Origin: Eudorina sp. 2006-703-Eu-15
Lineage: Eukaryota; Chlorophyta; Chlorophyceae; Chlamydomonadales; Volvocaceae
Reading direction: 5' to 3'
Length of the DNA stretch: 64,000 nucleotides
Assembly: GCA_003117195.1 (NCBI GenBank)
Contig: BDSI01000079.1
Span: 62,001 to 126,000 of the forward strand
In this document: positions 24,872 to 39,486 of the stretch, in pieces
Numbering within the stretch: the first letter of the stretch is position 1
Layout of the letters: every line of letters starts with the position of its first letter
The notes under the pieces: generated by a model
What the model saw: only the letters and a program-made list of their open reading frames with translations
Databases searched by the model: none
What the model was told of the DNA's origin: nothing
Translations under genes and position numbers: made by a program

Positions 24872-27800
24872 CTACGACGCGCGGCTGCTCTGCGGCTCGA
24901 GACGCGACCCAATGGACCGACGGCTGGCGGACAGGGGCCGCCCGCCCGCGCCGCCGCCGCTGCCGCCGTGGTGGCCAGCGAAGCCAATCGACGGCACCGC
25001 ATTGGGGTCGGGGATGGTCGGTAGGCCGTCGGCGTCGTCCGCGTCGAAGCCCAGAGTAGCCGTCTTAAGCGGCAGCGACTTGCGCGCCGCCGCCGCCGGC
25101 AGCCGGCTGAACGCCAGCGGCGGCATCGCCGCGCTGGCACTGACCGACGGGTCGGCCGAGATGCCGCTGTTGCGCCGCCTCGCCGGCGCGCTCGACGGCC
25201 GTGACGCTGGCTCGCCGCCGCCGCCGCCTGCTGCCGCTGCCGAGTCCGGAGAGGGTGTGCCCTCGCGGCGGCCGCCGACGCTGTTCCCACTCGGCTCGGC
25301 CGAGGGGCCCCGCGAACTGCCGTGCGAGGCGCGCGGTCGCTGCAGCGACCGCTCCGACGGCGGGCGGTACTCCTGCCGATCCACCATGCGCGGATCGTCA
25401 CCACCGCCGCCGCCGCCGCCACCGCCGCCGCCCTCTGCCGCATTCAGCCCGGCCAACAGGCTGCTGCGAGTGGACACCTCCCGACTGAGCACCGGCCCGT
25501 GGCCCTGCGAGTGCCAGGGCTGCTGGCTGCCGGTGGCGCTGTTCTCGCGGCCAATCGGCGGCATGCTGACGCTGCCGGGGCCGCTGCCGCCGCCGCCGCC
25601 GCCGCCGCCGCCAGAGGCAGTCTCCGGGTCGGCGGCCGACTGGCTCGCCGCCAGCTTCCGCAGGTGCGGGTCGTCCGAGGCGTTGGCCGACGCCACCCAG
25701 GCCGCCACCGCCGGCGGGCGGACCCTGGACGCCGAGGCGGGGCGGGAGCTGCGCGCCGAGGTGGCGGCGGCGCTGGCGGGGCGGCTGGTGCCGATGGCGG
25801 GGGACGCCGCCGAGGCGGACACCGCTGCGGAGCGGGGGCGGGAGGAGGCCCGGCTGCGGGCGGCGGAGCGGGGGCGGACGGGGGATGCCGGGGAGCCGCT
25901 GCGGCCGCCCTGGGAGGGCGAGGCAGTCACGCCCGTGGCGGCGGCGGCCGCCGCCGCCGCGGACACGCCCGACGTCGCGGCGAACGGCGAGCCAGCGCCT
26001 CCGCCGCCACCGCGCGCGCGGGCGCTGGTGGGGCGCGTGAGGCGGCCCGAGGAGGGCGAGGGTGACGGCGGGTCGGCGGTGAGGCTGCCGCTGGCGGCGC
26101 GCGCGCTGCGCAGCGCGCGGCCCTGGTAGTACTCGTGGGTGAGCTGCTTGCCGTACGCCTGCTCGAAGAGGAGCAGCTGCTCCAGGTTGGTGTTGAGCGA
26201 GTCGCGCACCGCCTCCAGCGGCCGCAGGTCGATGCGGTCCGCGAAGGCCCGGGCGCGGCCCAGGTCCAGGCGGCGGTGCATGCCCCGCGTGGCGCCCGCC
26301 ACCCGCACCAGCGTCTCGCTGAGCGGGAAGCCCACCGCCCGCACCCGGTCCAGCCGCTTGTTCTCCTCGGTGGCCTTCATGGCCATGATCTGCAGGTAGT
26401 CATGTGCGGGGTAGCCGGCAGGCAGGCAGGCAGGTAGGCAGGTAAACGCGGGGAGCGCGCGAGAGGCCAAGGGCGGTCGGCTGTGCACGAAATCAAATAA
26501 TCCATGTGTATACATACACGTGTATCATTCCGAAATCTGGAACTTGCGTGCAATGCCATCATGTCCACCTGGAACGGCCCCCCCCGGCGCCCAGCCCCCA
26601 GCGACCCACCGTGAAGTCGTCCAGCTCCCCCGCCTGCTTCATGCGCTGGATCTGGTCCGGGTGCGACAGGATGCTGCTGCCCGGCAGCCCCGGCACCCCG
26701 CCGCTGCTGAAGGCCCGGGTGAACTCGTCCAGGCTGATGCGCCCGTCCTGGTTCTTATCGACACCCTGCGCCAAAGGGAGGGGCGGGCGAGAGCAGCCGG
26801 TGGAGCCACGCAATGGTACAGGGGCCATGGTGAGCACTGATGGACAGAATAAGGACAGACAACCAAACAACAATGGACGGATCAATTAATGAGTTTTGTT
26901 ACTCTAGTCTCGAGGCTACAACACCGTATCACACCACACAGCAATGCTGGCGACATGTCCCTGCCTGGCTTCCCCGCCGGCCCGGCGCGCCCCCGCCCGG
27001 CCCCGGCGGTCGCACCCACCTTCCACGCGTCAAACAGCAGCTGGTGCTCCGCGGGCCTCAGTCCGGGGAACAGGTCCTTCAGCATGGCCGACAGCTCCCG
27101 CTCGCTCCAGAACCCGTCCTGGTCGCTGTCGTACTTGGCAAACAGCTCTCCGGGCGTCGTCTGTGTGGGGGCAACACGTGGCGCACAACGGGGGGCCGGC
27201 GATGAGACGGACGGTGACGGACGGTGACGAGACGGACACCACAGACGCAGCTTGTCCCGCCCCCGACCCCGACCCCTGCCCGCCCCCGCCCCCCCCCCCA
27301 ATCCCACAGGTGATGAGGTTTTCCGTTTCCTCCCCCCGTGACTCAAGTGGTGCCGCCCCGGGCCCCCTCCGACCCCCCCTCCCCCCCGCCCCGCCCTCCG
27401 ACCCCCCCTCCCTCCCGTCCCCACCTTGCTGAGCAGCATCAGGATGGCCATCTTGTGCAGCACCAGCTGCACCTCCAGCTTGTCCTTGAGCCCCACGGAG
27501 ATGCCGCCGCGGCCGCACGCGCGCACCGCCGCCGCGAGGTCCTTGTAGCGCACCAGGTTGTCGCCGGTGCGGTCCAGCAGCAGCTGCACGTACCGCACGT
27601 GGGCGGGGGTGGCGTCCGGCACCAGCCGCAGCACCAGGCGGTACAGCTGCTGCCAGTCCAGCGCCCGGTCGCCGTCCTTGTCCACCTCGCGGAACACCTC
27701 CAGCAGCCGGATGCGCCCAGCGGTCAGGGACTCCTGCAGGGAGGGGCAGGGAGGGGCAGAGAGGGGGCGGGTGGCAGGGAGGTCAACTTGAAAAAAGAAA

Positions 27801-30800
27801 AGAAACCCAGAAACGAACCCGGGCACACCCAGAAATACGCAAAATACCGGGCAGGGAGGGAGGGAGGTCAAGAAGGTTAAGAAGGGACGGCGGGAGAGCC
27901 GTTCGGGCCCGAGGCGGGACGAGACCGCGGGTCTGAGGCGGAATCTGTGTCCGTGTCAGGGCCATTGGTCTGGCATATACACGGTAAAATGAATGCACCC
28001 TAGTTTTCCCAACCCCCACTGGCCAACCCGCCTGTCTTCCCCACCTCCCAGGGACCGCTGAGCCTTCCTTCCTTCCCCTCCCACTCACCACCAGCAGCGC
28101 AAAGATGTTGGACCCCATCGCCGCCGCCTCCTCCACCGACACCTCCGTGGACGCGTCGTCGTAGCCGCCCATGCGCACCGGCACCGACCGCTTCTCCGTC
28201 CCGTCGTCCTCGCCCGACTGCGTGGTCTTGACGCGCGCGATGCTCTCCAGCCGCGCCTGCGGCATCGGGAACAGCTCCACCGCCACCACCGGCTGCATGG
28301 GCGCCTGTGAGTTGAGGCACGCCAGCTGCATCTCGTACAGCACCTTGGACATCTCCGACGGCGTGTTGAGCGGCGACTCCACCAGCCCGCCGCACAGCAG
28401 GAAGATGGGCACCTCGCTCTTGGCCATCGCGCCCGCGGTGCGCAGCGCCTTGACCATGTTGAACCCCGGCGCGGTGGGCATCTTGTACTTGATGTCCTCG
28501 TACCAGGGCAGCAGCCGCTTGCCCATGTTGTGCGTCACGGTGCCCAGCGCGGAGCGCCAGCACTCAATCACCTCCCGGCTGCACAGCAGGATGTTGAAGC
28601 GCGGGCGCGGCGCGCCCATGGGCGTGCCCGACGCCCAGAAATCAAACATCTTGGACAGCTGCTCCAGGATGAAGGAGACGCCGGAGAAGGGCTGCGCGGT
28701 GGAGACGTCGATGATGAAGACGCCGCCGCAGAACGAGTCGACCACCTGGTGGCCCAGCAGGAAGCGCCCCTCCTGGCAGCGGCCGTTGTTGAGCATGCGC
28801 ACCTTGTCCAGGTGCGCCTCCATGTACTCCAGGGACACCGCCACAGAGTCCACCAGCGGGATCAGCTCGCGGTACAGCGCGTCTGACATGGTCACGTGCA
28901 CGCCGCCGCCGTTGGGCAACCACCACGTGAAGAACGGCGACCTGCGACACACACAGGCAGGCACAGGTGCAGGCTTAAGCGCGTCAACTCAAATAACCCT
29001 TCATAAAACCTGGTTTGGCATTAGCCGTAGAGCTACTCAACCAGCTCGGTATTTCTGACATGCACCTAATTCCGCATGCAACCCCCACTAATGCTCTCCT
29101 TCTTCCCGCCCGCCCGCCCGCACATCTCGTACCCCGGGGCACACCCTCTTGAATTGCAGTCCATTCCTTAACGTCATTTCTTCGCATCTGGCAGTCAGCG
29201 CAGTTTGAATATGCCTACTTTGAATATGCCTACCCATTTCCTCCCCCCCCTCCCCCCGCCGCCGCCCTCTCCTCTCCCTTCCCTATATCCAGGACCCGGA
29301 GTCCCGTAACCCCGTCTACCACCCACCTGCAGTACACCGCCTCCGAGGAGCCCATGATGCTGTGCGTCCTGGAGAACCGGTCCGGCACGTAGCGCCGCAC
29401 CGCGGGGCCCTCGGGCCGCGGCGGCGGCCGGCTCTCAAACACCCACTTGGCCGACAGCTCCGTCTTCGCCATCCGCCGCGACTTGTACACCAGCCCGCCG
29501 GGGCCGCGCTGCGGCCACCCCGGCGAGCCGTCCACCGACAGCCCGCCGCCCAGCCGGCTGCCAGTCTCGTCACCGCCGTTGCCCGTCGCTGCGCCGGACC
29601 GCGACCAGCCCGACGCGGCGGAGAACCCCACGCCAAAGCCCACCTGCGGCACCTCGCCCGTGTGGCGCGGCGTGGGCGGCGCGTCCGCGAGCAGCAGCGG
29701 GTTGGTGTCGGGCGGCCGCTCCAGCCCGGAGCAGGCCTTGCAGTGCCCGCCGGCCACGTGCGGGAAGGAGCCCCAGCGGGTGAGAAACTGCAGCAGGCGG
29801 GTGCGCTCCAAGGGCAGGTAGGACGCGTCCGAGAGGCGCAGCTGCTGCCAGGCCATGTCGTTGATGTCCTCGCCGTTGTCGTTGGGGTCGAACTGCATGG
29901 CGGACATGGTGCGGTGAAGCACCCGGGAGCCGTCCGGGAGTACGGACTCGCACTCGTACAGGAAGCCGTCGCCGCCGCCCGGCGCGCCGAGGAAGCTGCC
30001 GCCCTCGCCGCCGCCGGCAAAGCCGCCGCCGCCCTGGACGAAGGACAGGCGGTGGCGCGCGCCGGCGGCGCCGGCGGCGCCGCCGGCGCCGGCGCCGCCC
30101 ACGCCGGCGCTTGGGGAGGTGTAGTTGAAGACCTGCAGCCGCGGCTGCCATTCGTGCTTGGGCCCGCTGATGAAGGTGTTGGAGTCGTCGTGGCCGTACA
30201 AGTGGCCCAGGACGGGGTGTGTCCCGCCCACAATCTGGCCGTCGCCGGCCTCGCCTCCTCCTCCGGCCTCCAGCTCCTTCTTGGCGTCGTAGGCTGCGGG
30301 GCGCAGCAGCTTCATGTCGGGGTGGGCCCGTGACAGCAGCCGGGTCGGCGGCGCGTTGGGCTGCAGCCGCGCCAGCGCATGGAACGGCAGTCGCGCGGCG
30401 CTCTGCGGGGAGAGGGTTCAGTCATCAGTGGTTGGGCGGTTAGGTGGTTGGGGTGGTTAGGTCGGTTGGGTCGGTTGGGCTTGGGTGATTGAGGGCTAGG
30501 TGGGTGGCTGGGTGGGGGGATCCATGGACCCGACACGGGGAGAGACGCGGGCGGGGTGATCGGTGACCTGTAGATGAGATACCTGGGGGGACCTAGGGAC
30601 GGGTTTGACGACACGCCGGTTGGGTCCATCAGCACGCGGGCACCCGGCCCCGGGGATACCCATGATGGAGGTGCTGCCGTACCTACAAGCACACCGTACA
30701 CGTGCGTCATACAAACCCCACCCCATGCACAACTGCCCCCCCCCCACACACACACACACAACCGGGGCCGCCTCCCTCCCTCCCTCTCCGCGCGCGAGGC

Positions 30801-33800
30801 TGCAACCCGGTCCCATGTCCGCCACGCCGCCGACGCCGCTGCTGCTCCCCCCCTGCCACGCCCCCACGCCCTTTTGCTGTCGGTCCCCTGCTCACGTCCT
30901 CGTCCCAGAAGCCGGGCAGCGCATTGTCGCGGTCCAGCCAGAAACGGAAGGCGTTGCCGTCGCGGGGCAGGTAGAAGCGGAACTCCGGGGGGCCCACGTG
31001 GCCCACGCAGCGGCCCTTGAGCATCTGGCTGCGCGGGTCGTACGGCCAGGCGGGGAAGATCTGCACCGCCACCTCGCAGTCTGCGGGCGGCCCAGGACGG
31101 CACAGGACAGGACAGCGCAGGGCAGGGGGACGTCGGATCAAGGGGCAGGGGGACTGGGTTTAGCTCATCTCATCTCCTCTACCACAATCTCATCTCATCT
31201 CATGTCCTCTACAGGGTTCAGGTGTTCGAGTTGATCGCTCTTCAGAAGGGGAGAAGAGGGCGCCGTGGAATAGAGTGGCCGGAAACGGTCTAGTATGAGA
31301 CATGTGAACCGCCAAGATGGTGTCATGGTGTCATGGAGGCGGGAGGGTAGGCTGCTGCGGGTACGGTACATGCCTCACGACGATATGCGCCGATGTCGCC
31401 CCGCCATCAACTCAATCACACCCACACCCACACCCGCACCCGCACCCCAACCCATACCCGCACCCACACCCGCACCCGCACCCGCACCCGCACCCATACC
31501 CGCACCCGCACCCGCACCCGCACTCAAGGTCAGTCCCAAAGAGGCCCCGGGGCCTTGCCCACTCCCCTCCACCGCCAAATGTCAATCAAGGCAGCGAAGC
31601 CGCTGAAGAGCACCAAACCTCACCTCCTCCTCTCCACCGCAAACCCCGCCCCCTTTGTCAATAAAGACCGCAACCCTCCCCCTCCTCTCCACCGCCACCC
31701 CCTTTCCCTTCCCCCTCACCCGCGTCCAGGATGAGGTCCTCGTTCTCCTCCATGCCCGTGAAGCTGTCCCACACGATGCGGCCCCAGGGGTCCTGCTCCT
31801 CAGGCGCCGGATTGAACACCGCCATCATCTCCTCCTCCGCGGCGCGCAGCTTGCGCATCGTCTCCTCCTCGTCCTCGTCCTCGTCGCCCTCGCCGCCGCC
31901 GCCGCCACCGCCGCCGCCGCGCGCGCGGTTCAGCATGCGGCCCACGCTGCCGCCAAACACGCCGTACACGCCGCTGTAGCCGCCGCCAAACACGGCGGCC
32001 GGCTCCGGCGCCGGCTCCGGCGCCGCCGGCGCCGGCTCGCGGCTGCGCATCGAGGTGGATCCCAGCTCCGGAACCGCCAGCGTCACCGTCGGGCCGCGCT
32101 GCACTGCGCCCGGCGGGCTGACAGTGTCGCGCGCAGCGCGGCTGCTGCCGCCGGCGGACGCCGCCGGCGACTGCGGCGGCGGCGGCAGTCCATCCAACGG
32201 GTCCGCCGGGATCGCCTCCGTGGGGTCGATCGTCGAATGCTCCAGCACCGACGCCACCTCATCCGCCTCCCCGCCCACCGCCACCACCGCCGTCGCCCGG
32301 CTCTTCCGAGTCTCCTGCGAGGCCACCAGAACGTCCAGCCGCTCTTGCTGGTGCGTCATCACCGCCTTGAGCTGCGCCACCAGCTCCTCCAGCTGCTGCC
32401 GCTGCGGCGCCAACGCGTCCGCCAGCTCGCCATCGCCCTCCGCCGCCGCGCTGGCGTTCAGGGTGGCGGCCTGCAGCTTCGCCTCCAGCTCCCGGATCTG
32501 GGTCATGGTGCTCTGGTGCTGCTCGCGCAACAGCCGGATGGCGGACGACTCCCGCGAGGGATGCCCCTCGCCCCCGACCGCGCCCCCGACCGCGCCCCCG
32601 ACCGCGCCCCCGACCGCGCCCCCGACGGCGATCGCGAACTCGACCTTGACCTCCGCGTGATGTTCAATTTTGATGTGCTGCTGCTGCTGGTATTCGAAGT
32701 GCTGGTGCTGCTGGTACTGCTGCTGCTGGTGATGGTGCTGCTGCTGGTGCTGCTCGTAATGGTGATGGCGCTCGTAATGGTGGTGGTGCTCCTGCTGCTT
32801 GTAGTGGGAGGAGTGGTGGGTGCGGTGGGTGGTGGCGGGGCTGCTCAGATCGCCCACCGGCAGCTCCACCGCTTCCGCCAGCTCGTCGGGGTCGGGCAGC
32901 GGGTCGGTGCCGACGGCGATGGAGGTCGACCTCGAGGGGGGCGCCGGCGGCGGCCCGCGGCTGCTGCGCGAGACCGAGGAGCGCACCGACCGGCCGCCGC
33001 GGACCGACGGCGCGACCGACGGGTCCGTCGGCGCGGGGCCAAACGGCCGCACCATCACTCGGAACCGCACGCCGTGCACCTCCTCAAAAGTGCAGGTGTC
33101 GTGGCAGGACACCTTGACCTTGGGCCGCGGCGGCGCCTTGAACACCACGCTCTGGCGGTCATAGGTGACGACGTAGGTCGAGTTCTTGCCGCGCGCCATC
33201 ACCATGGCGGGCAGGTGGTGGGTGCGGGGGGTGCGCACCACCTCAACCTTGATCACGCGGCCGGCGCGGCGGCAAAAGGGCGCGTTGATGGCGCCCTCGG
33301 GGCCGGTGGTCTCCATCGCAAAGGGCTCCATGAGGGAGGTGTCGATGGCGTCCAGCTGGTCCGTGTCCAGCAGGTGCCGGACCTTGCGGGTGCCGTCGCG
33401 GGGCATGTCCGTGTAGTCCGTCACGTCGTAGGCCTTTGGGGCGGAGGGAGGGGCGCACACATACACACAGGGGGAGGGAGGTCGTGTGGTAGTTTGGTTA
33501 AGTTCGCTAGTAACGTGGGACTGGGTGGTTTCGGGGGGGAGGGGGGGTCTCGCGAATGACAACACAAGGAGGAAGAGGAGGAAGGGGAGGGATGGAGGGG
33601 GTTTCGGGGGAGGGGGCTGCCTTGGTGAACACAAGGAAGCTGGATAGGGAGGGCGGAGGAGGGGCCGCAAAAGCGGAGGAGGGTTTGCTCACCAGGGGGC
33701 AAGTACCATTAGTGTGAAAACCTACACCTCCCTCACCCACAAGTTCAGAGAGAGGCAGGGGCGCTGGTGATGGCAGCGGCGGCGCTTGCCTCCGCAGCCC

Positions 33801-36800
33801 TTCCCCGCAGTCCTCCCGAGTCCTTCCCAGCCCATGTGTAATAGGCTTCGTTCCGGTGGACTTCAAGCCCCCCAAGCAGCCCTCCCCCTCCCCCTCCCCT
33901 CCCCCGCCTCACCCTGATCTCGAAGCCCGCGACGCCCTGGTTGGTCTCGCTGTCCAGCACCACCGCAGCGGTCCGGGTGATGCGCTCCATCTGGATGCCC
34001 ACAAACTGCTCCGCCATGGTGGTCAGCTGGACTTCACGACTGGCCTCCGTGTCCTCAAAGTCAACCGTGTTGATCGCGCGCTGCGGGCGGGGTGGGGGGG
34101 AGCGCGGGCGGGGTGCGGGAGGGAGGTGTATAGGAAATTGTAGACATATTGGCGGGGTGGGGGTGGGGGTAGGGGTGGGGCATGGGGTGGGGTGGGAGCG
34201 GGTTCGGGGAGGTTTGGTGGGGGGGGGTGGCAGGGGCCTGGGCCGTGTGGGCGGCTGCGGGGGTGCGGCATGGAAGGTATTGCGAGCGAGCGAGCGAGCC
34301 CCGGCGCCTGGTGCTCAGGTCGTGACACCCGGTGAGGCGGGCACCCAATGCGCCGCCCACCCACAGAGGGATCAGTCGCGCAGAGGGCAGAGCCCCCTGA
34401 AGGACTTTCCCTCCACCGTCCCACCCGAACAATTGCATCCCGCCCGCCTGCTCGCCCACCCTCCGCTCCCCCACGTTGACACCTGTGTGCGTTACCCCCC
34501 GTACCGCCGGTACCCCCCGTACCGCCGATACCCCCCGTACCGCCGATACCCCCCGTACCGCCGGTACCCCCCGTACCGCCGGTACCCCCCGTACCGCCGG
34601 TACCCCCCGTACCGCCGGTACCCCCCGTACCGCCGATACCCCCCGTACCGCCGATACCCATGGCAACCCACCACATACACCCGGGCCTCCGGCGGCATCT
34701 CAAAGGTGACCAGCCCCTCCACGTCCGCATAGCCGCGGTAGGTCTTGACGGCCCCCTCGTCGGCGGCGGCGCGCTCGCGGTTGTTGTGCACCACATAGTC
34801 GATCAGCTGGTCCAGCACCCGCAGCGCAAAGGTCTTGGGGTCCTCGCACCACTCGGGCTTCACAACCGGCGGCCGGGGCGCCTGGGGGGGCTCCTGAACC
34901 TCCACCACGACCTCCGTGTTGGGGATGGGCAGCTGCGGGACAGAGGGGAAAGGCAGGAGGGCGGGAGGGCAGGAGGTGGGCCGGCAGGGCAGAGCAGGGC
35001 AGAGCAGGGCAGAGCAGGGCAGGGCAGGGCAGGGCAGGGGGGCGGCCGCGGCGGCAGCAGCAGCTTCAGCGGCATGCACTCTCTCGGCGGATGCTCGAAT
35101 GGCAGGGTGCGGCGGCCGCGGCAACGCGCAATCGCAAACGCAAACGCGAGGACGTACGGCTGTACCGTAGCTACGGTACTTCCTTACACCGTCGGAGACA
35201 ACAGCTGGATGACCCTCATGTCAATTAAGTCAGCGAAACCGCACCCCAAGAGCACCAAACGGACAACCGCCGGATGCCCCTCCCCTCCCCGCCGCCTTCC
35301 CGCACCCCTATTGCGTACCCCGGCCCGGTGTGGATCTGCGCTGCAGAGCCCCACACACCCCAAGCACCCGTACCCTTCCCTCACCCGGGCCCGTTCTATG
35401 CTTGTTTTCGCTTTATCCCCTTTCCCCCCCAAAACAACTCCCCACCCACCCACCCCACACACATACACGCCGCAGCCCTACCCCTCCCCCCCCCGGTGGG
35501 TTGGTGGAGTCACGCACCTGGTTGTACTTCTCTCGCACCTCCACCAGCAGCACCACTTTCTTGACCGCGTAGAACACAAAGGGCTCCAGCTCCCAGTTGG
35601 CGGTGCGCACCTGGACCGCGTTGTACTCCAGGAAGGGCGACCGCATCCGAACCGACACACGGTACTTCTCTGCGGGGCCGGGGCCGGCGCCGGGGGGCGG
35701 GGCCGGGGCCGGGGCAGGGGGCGGGGAGCGTAAGCAGGGTGGCTGCGCGCAAGCGGGGTGAGGGTGGGCGGAAGGCCGGAAGCGGTGTCGAGGACGCAAC
35801 ATGCAAAGGTGTCCGGCAGCAGGGTGGCAGCGCCCGCAGGCCTGCAGCGTATGGTGAGGAAGCTTCGGCTGTCACCGACGACCCGCGGGGTCCGGGTCCG
35901 CTGTAACATCCTTCATCATAACAGGCCTATTATGTAGGCGCGCAGGGGTGCATGCCCTTCCTCGCGAGACCCAACATGGTTTCCGGTTAGTTAGGTACCC
36001 GGTTCCCACAACAACAGGCGTGTGGCCAGAGCGCTAACGGAAGGGGGGCCGACCCTCTGACAGCGGGTTTGAGAAACCCGCAAATGAAAGACGGCCGCCC
36101 CCGCCCGCCCGCCCGCCCGCCCGCCTCCCCCTCACACCCTTCCGCAGCCCTCCCGAGTCGCACACCAGATCCAGAGCCGCCACTCACCCCCCGGCGTCAT
36201 CCACATCTTCTCTTTGACCTCCCCCAGCACCCCGCTGTAGAGGGGCACCACCGTCTCCACCACCTCCTCCACCTTGTAGGGGTACACCATGGAGTCGTCG
36301 TTGCGGCCGCCCGTGTCACTGCAGCCCCGGGGGGGGGGGAGCGGGAAGGGGGGGTACAGAAAATGTGAAGACAATTTTATATAAAGCATAATTCATACTT
36401 TGGGAAAGGGGGAAAGGGCGAGCGAGGAGCCGCAGCGAGAGCGCCTAAACGTTCACGCATGCCGTACATCCCCAGTGCCCTTTGACATACCACAGCACAT
36501 GACACAGCAAGATAGCACAGCACAGGACACAGCATTTGACACCGAGCGGCCATCGTTTCTGAGAACATAGAGCCGCCCGGGGCTATGACCTTAAGCCCCA
36601 CTCCCCGAGCTCTGGCCACAGGGGCCCCCAGCCCCCGACCCAACCGTAGCCCAGCGGCCCCCCCTCCCGCTTCGCTTCTGTATCGTCAGAACCTTTGTAC
36701 TCTCACCCCCGGGACCCCCAGCGCCGGCCCCAGCCCAACGCTGACTCACAAGTCGTCGTACATCTCCAGCGGGTGTCCGTCCTCGTCCGCCACAAACGTG

Positions 36801-37451
36801 TTCCTCCGCCGGCGGCCCAGACGGGCCTGGCTGGTGCCGGACGCGGCGGGCTTGAGCGGCGAGGTGGTGATGCGCTCAATGGTGAACGTCAGGCCGTGGC
36901 TGGCGCCCACCTCCTGCGGTCCGTCCGCCAAGTACATGAGCGCAGTGAGCAAGGCATGGCATTATTGCTGTAGGCAGTGCACTAATACTGTAGGCAAAGG
37001 CACTATTGTTTAGACGGTGGGAAGGAGCGTACTATATTAAAGTCACGTGGGCGCGTCATCACGGAGCAAGGTGAAGCCGCACGGTGTTTCAATTGGAGTT
37101 TCAATCGGCACTAAGGCGACGAAACAATCAGAAGGGTTACCCTGTCAAAGGCGCACACCGCTCGGCGCTGCGACCACCCCGGCACGTCAGTCTTCCGTAC
37201 CTCCAGTGTCGCCATGTCGTACACCGCGATCTGGAACCAGGGCCGCGCGCGGCAGTACAGCTGCACGGGGTACTTTGTGGGCCGCAGCACGGAGCCGTCC
37301 CGCGGGTGGATGAACGACTCGTCCGCCGAATGCATGTTGAAGGGCACCACCGCGTTCTGGGCGCGGTTGATCTCCGCCGCCTCGCCGTCCCCGCTGTACG
37401 TGTAGAAGATCAGCAGCCTGTCCAGCCGGGGGCAGGCGGTGCGGGCAGGGG

Positions 37452-37532
<81 letters not shown>

Positions 37533-39407
37533 AGTGTAAACCCTAGACATTGAGCCGCGAGAAGCGAAGTCCAGCGGGTTGTGTGTGAGAGTGTTTAGAA
37601 TTGAAACCCGCCCGCCCGCCCTGTGTGAGAGTGTGTGAGTGTTTAGATAAGATACCCGACCGACCCAAACCAAGCACCAATACACTTACCAGCATATCGT
37701 GTGAGTGTGTTAAAGAGAACTGAGCCGTGTGCGTGTGTGAGTGTGTGTGTAAAAGGAAACTGAGTATGTGTTAAAATAAACCGAGAGACACGACTTGAGG
37801 AAATACATACTCAGGAAACTGAGTATGTGTGTGTGGGGGGGGGGGACAGGATAGGTGGCCGAGCTGTTGGCGGACTTGCGCGTGTATGCGTCAGCGCCTG
37901 CGCGGCCTCCACACACCCCCCCTCACGACCCCAGCACCGCACCGCACCGCACCGCACCGCGCCTCACCTGGACGGGTCCTTCATCTGCAGCTTGTACAGC
38001 CCCGGGTCCACATAATTGTGGATGTTGTTGTCCGGGTAGGTCCGCAGCTCCGCCTCCAGGTCCTCCCGAGTGTTGGCGTCCAGGACCGCCTCGGCGCCCA
38101 CCGCGCTCACAAGGGCCGCCGCGGCGGCGGCGGCGGGGTCGGCATCCAGGGCCGCGGCGGCGGCTTCGCCGCCGCCCTCCGCAAACGGCGCCGGCAACAC
38201 ATTCCGCGACGCGGATTTGGACTGCGACAGTGACATGGCGCTGGCGGGACGAGCGCCGCGGGACGAGCGAGTGCGCGCCGGGCTGCCGGGGACCTCGTCG
38301 GCGGTAGCGGCGGCGGCGGCGGCCGCGCTGCCAGCGGCCTGCGAGCGCGCCGCCACGGCGCCGCCAGCCACCGAGCCGGCGCCGCCGACGGAAGCAGCAT
38401 CCCTGGCCGACGTCCCGTCGCCGCGGCCGTCGGTGGCGCCCGGGGCGGGTGGCGGCGGAGTGTGCGCGTTGGGGTCGGCGACGTCGCCACCGTTGGACGC
38501 TTCCGCCGCAACTTTGGCCGAGTCGTTAAGAAACTCGCCCAAGAGCTGCTCCTTGCTCTTGCCCGGGGGTGCCTCAACCCTGCAGCGGCATCGGCACGGC
38601 AGGCGGCGATCACACCCGTCTAAAAACCGGCGCTCGCGCGTGCGTGCGCGCACATAGGCAGGACTTCGACCCCCTGACAGCCATCCCACCCACGCGTTTG
38701 TGCAGACCGACCCGACCCGACCCGACTCAACACGCACCCCACCCGACCAACGCCCCAGGCAACCCCCGCTGCCCGCCCGGCCCCTCCCCCATCAGGCCCC
38801 TCCCCCCATCCCTCCCTCCCTCCCTCCCTCCTCACCCGCGCGGCGGCGACGGCGAGCGCGTCTGGCCTCTGGGCAGGTACCTCGCGACATGTGCGGGGTA
38901 GTCCACCTGCCGCTGGAAGTCGTTGAACAGCATGAACACGGGCGACTCCTGGTTGGCCCGCAGGTGGTACTTGCGCGCGTACTCCCAGCGACCCACATCA
39001 ATGGTGGTCCAGTCCTTGGGGCCCCCCGCCTTGCGGCCGCCGGCGCCCGTGGCGGCGGCGTTGCTGTTGCGCCTGCCCACCAGCTTGGGGCCGTAGAAGA
39101 AGCAGTGGCCGCTGTTGTCCGTGCTGTAGACGCCCAGGGTGCAGGCGGCCGTCTCCGCGGTGTTGCCCAGGGTGGCGGGCCAGCCCACCAGCACGTCCGC
39201 GCACCTGGGGGATGGGGGGAGAAGGGGATGTGAGACGAGTGTCAGGAGCCTACGGGCCCGCGAGAAAATCCCCCGCGGGCCTCGCGTGGGGACAACCCCC
39301 GTGTTGCCGTACCCCCCGAGTGCTGCCGTACCCATTCGCGAGTCCGCATGCAGAGGACCGCTTCACGACATCACGCATTTCGGGGGATGTGTGTGTCCTC
39401 CCGCAGT

Positions 39408-39486
<79 letters not shown>

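Noticed and set aside
24837..26129. A 430-codon plus frame rich in Ala, Pro and Arg
   Set aside because: Antisense shadow of the last exon of the giant gene.
31655..33559. A 634-codon plus frame rich in Arg, Val and Leu
   Set aside because: It is the antisense shadow of exon 14 of the giant gene, whose minus frame has normal composition and matching splice phases.
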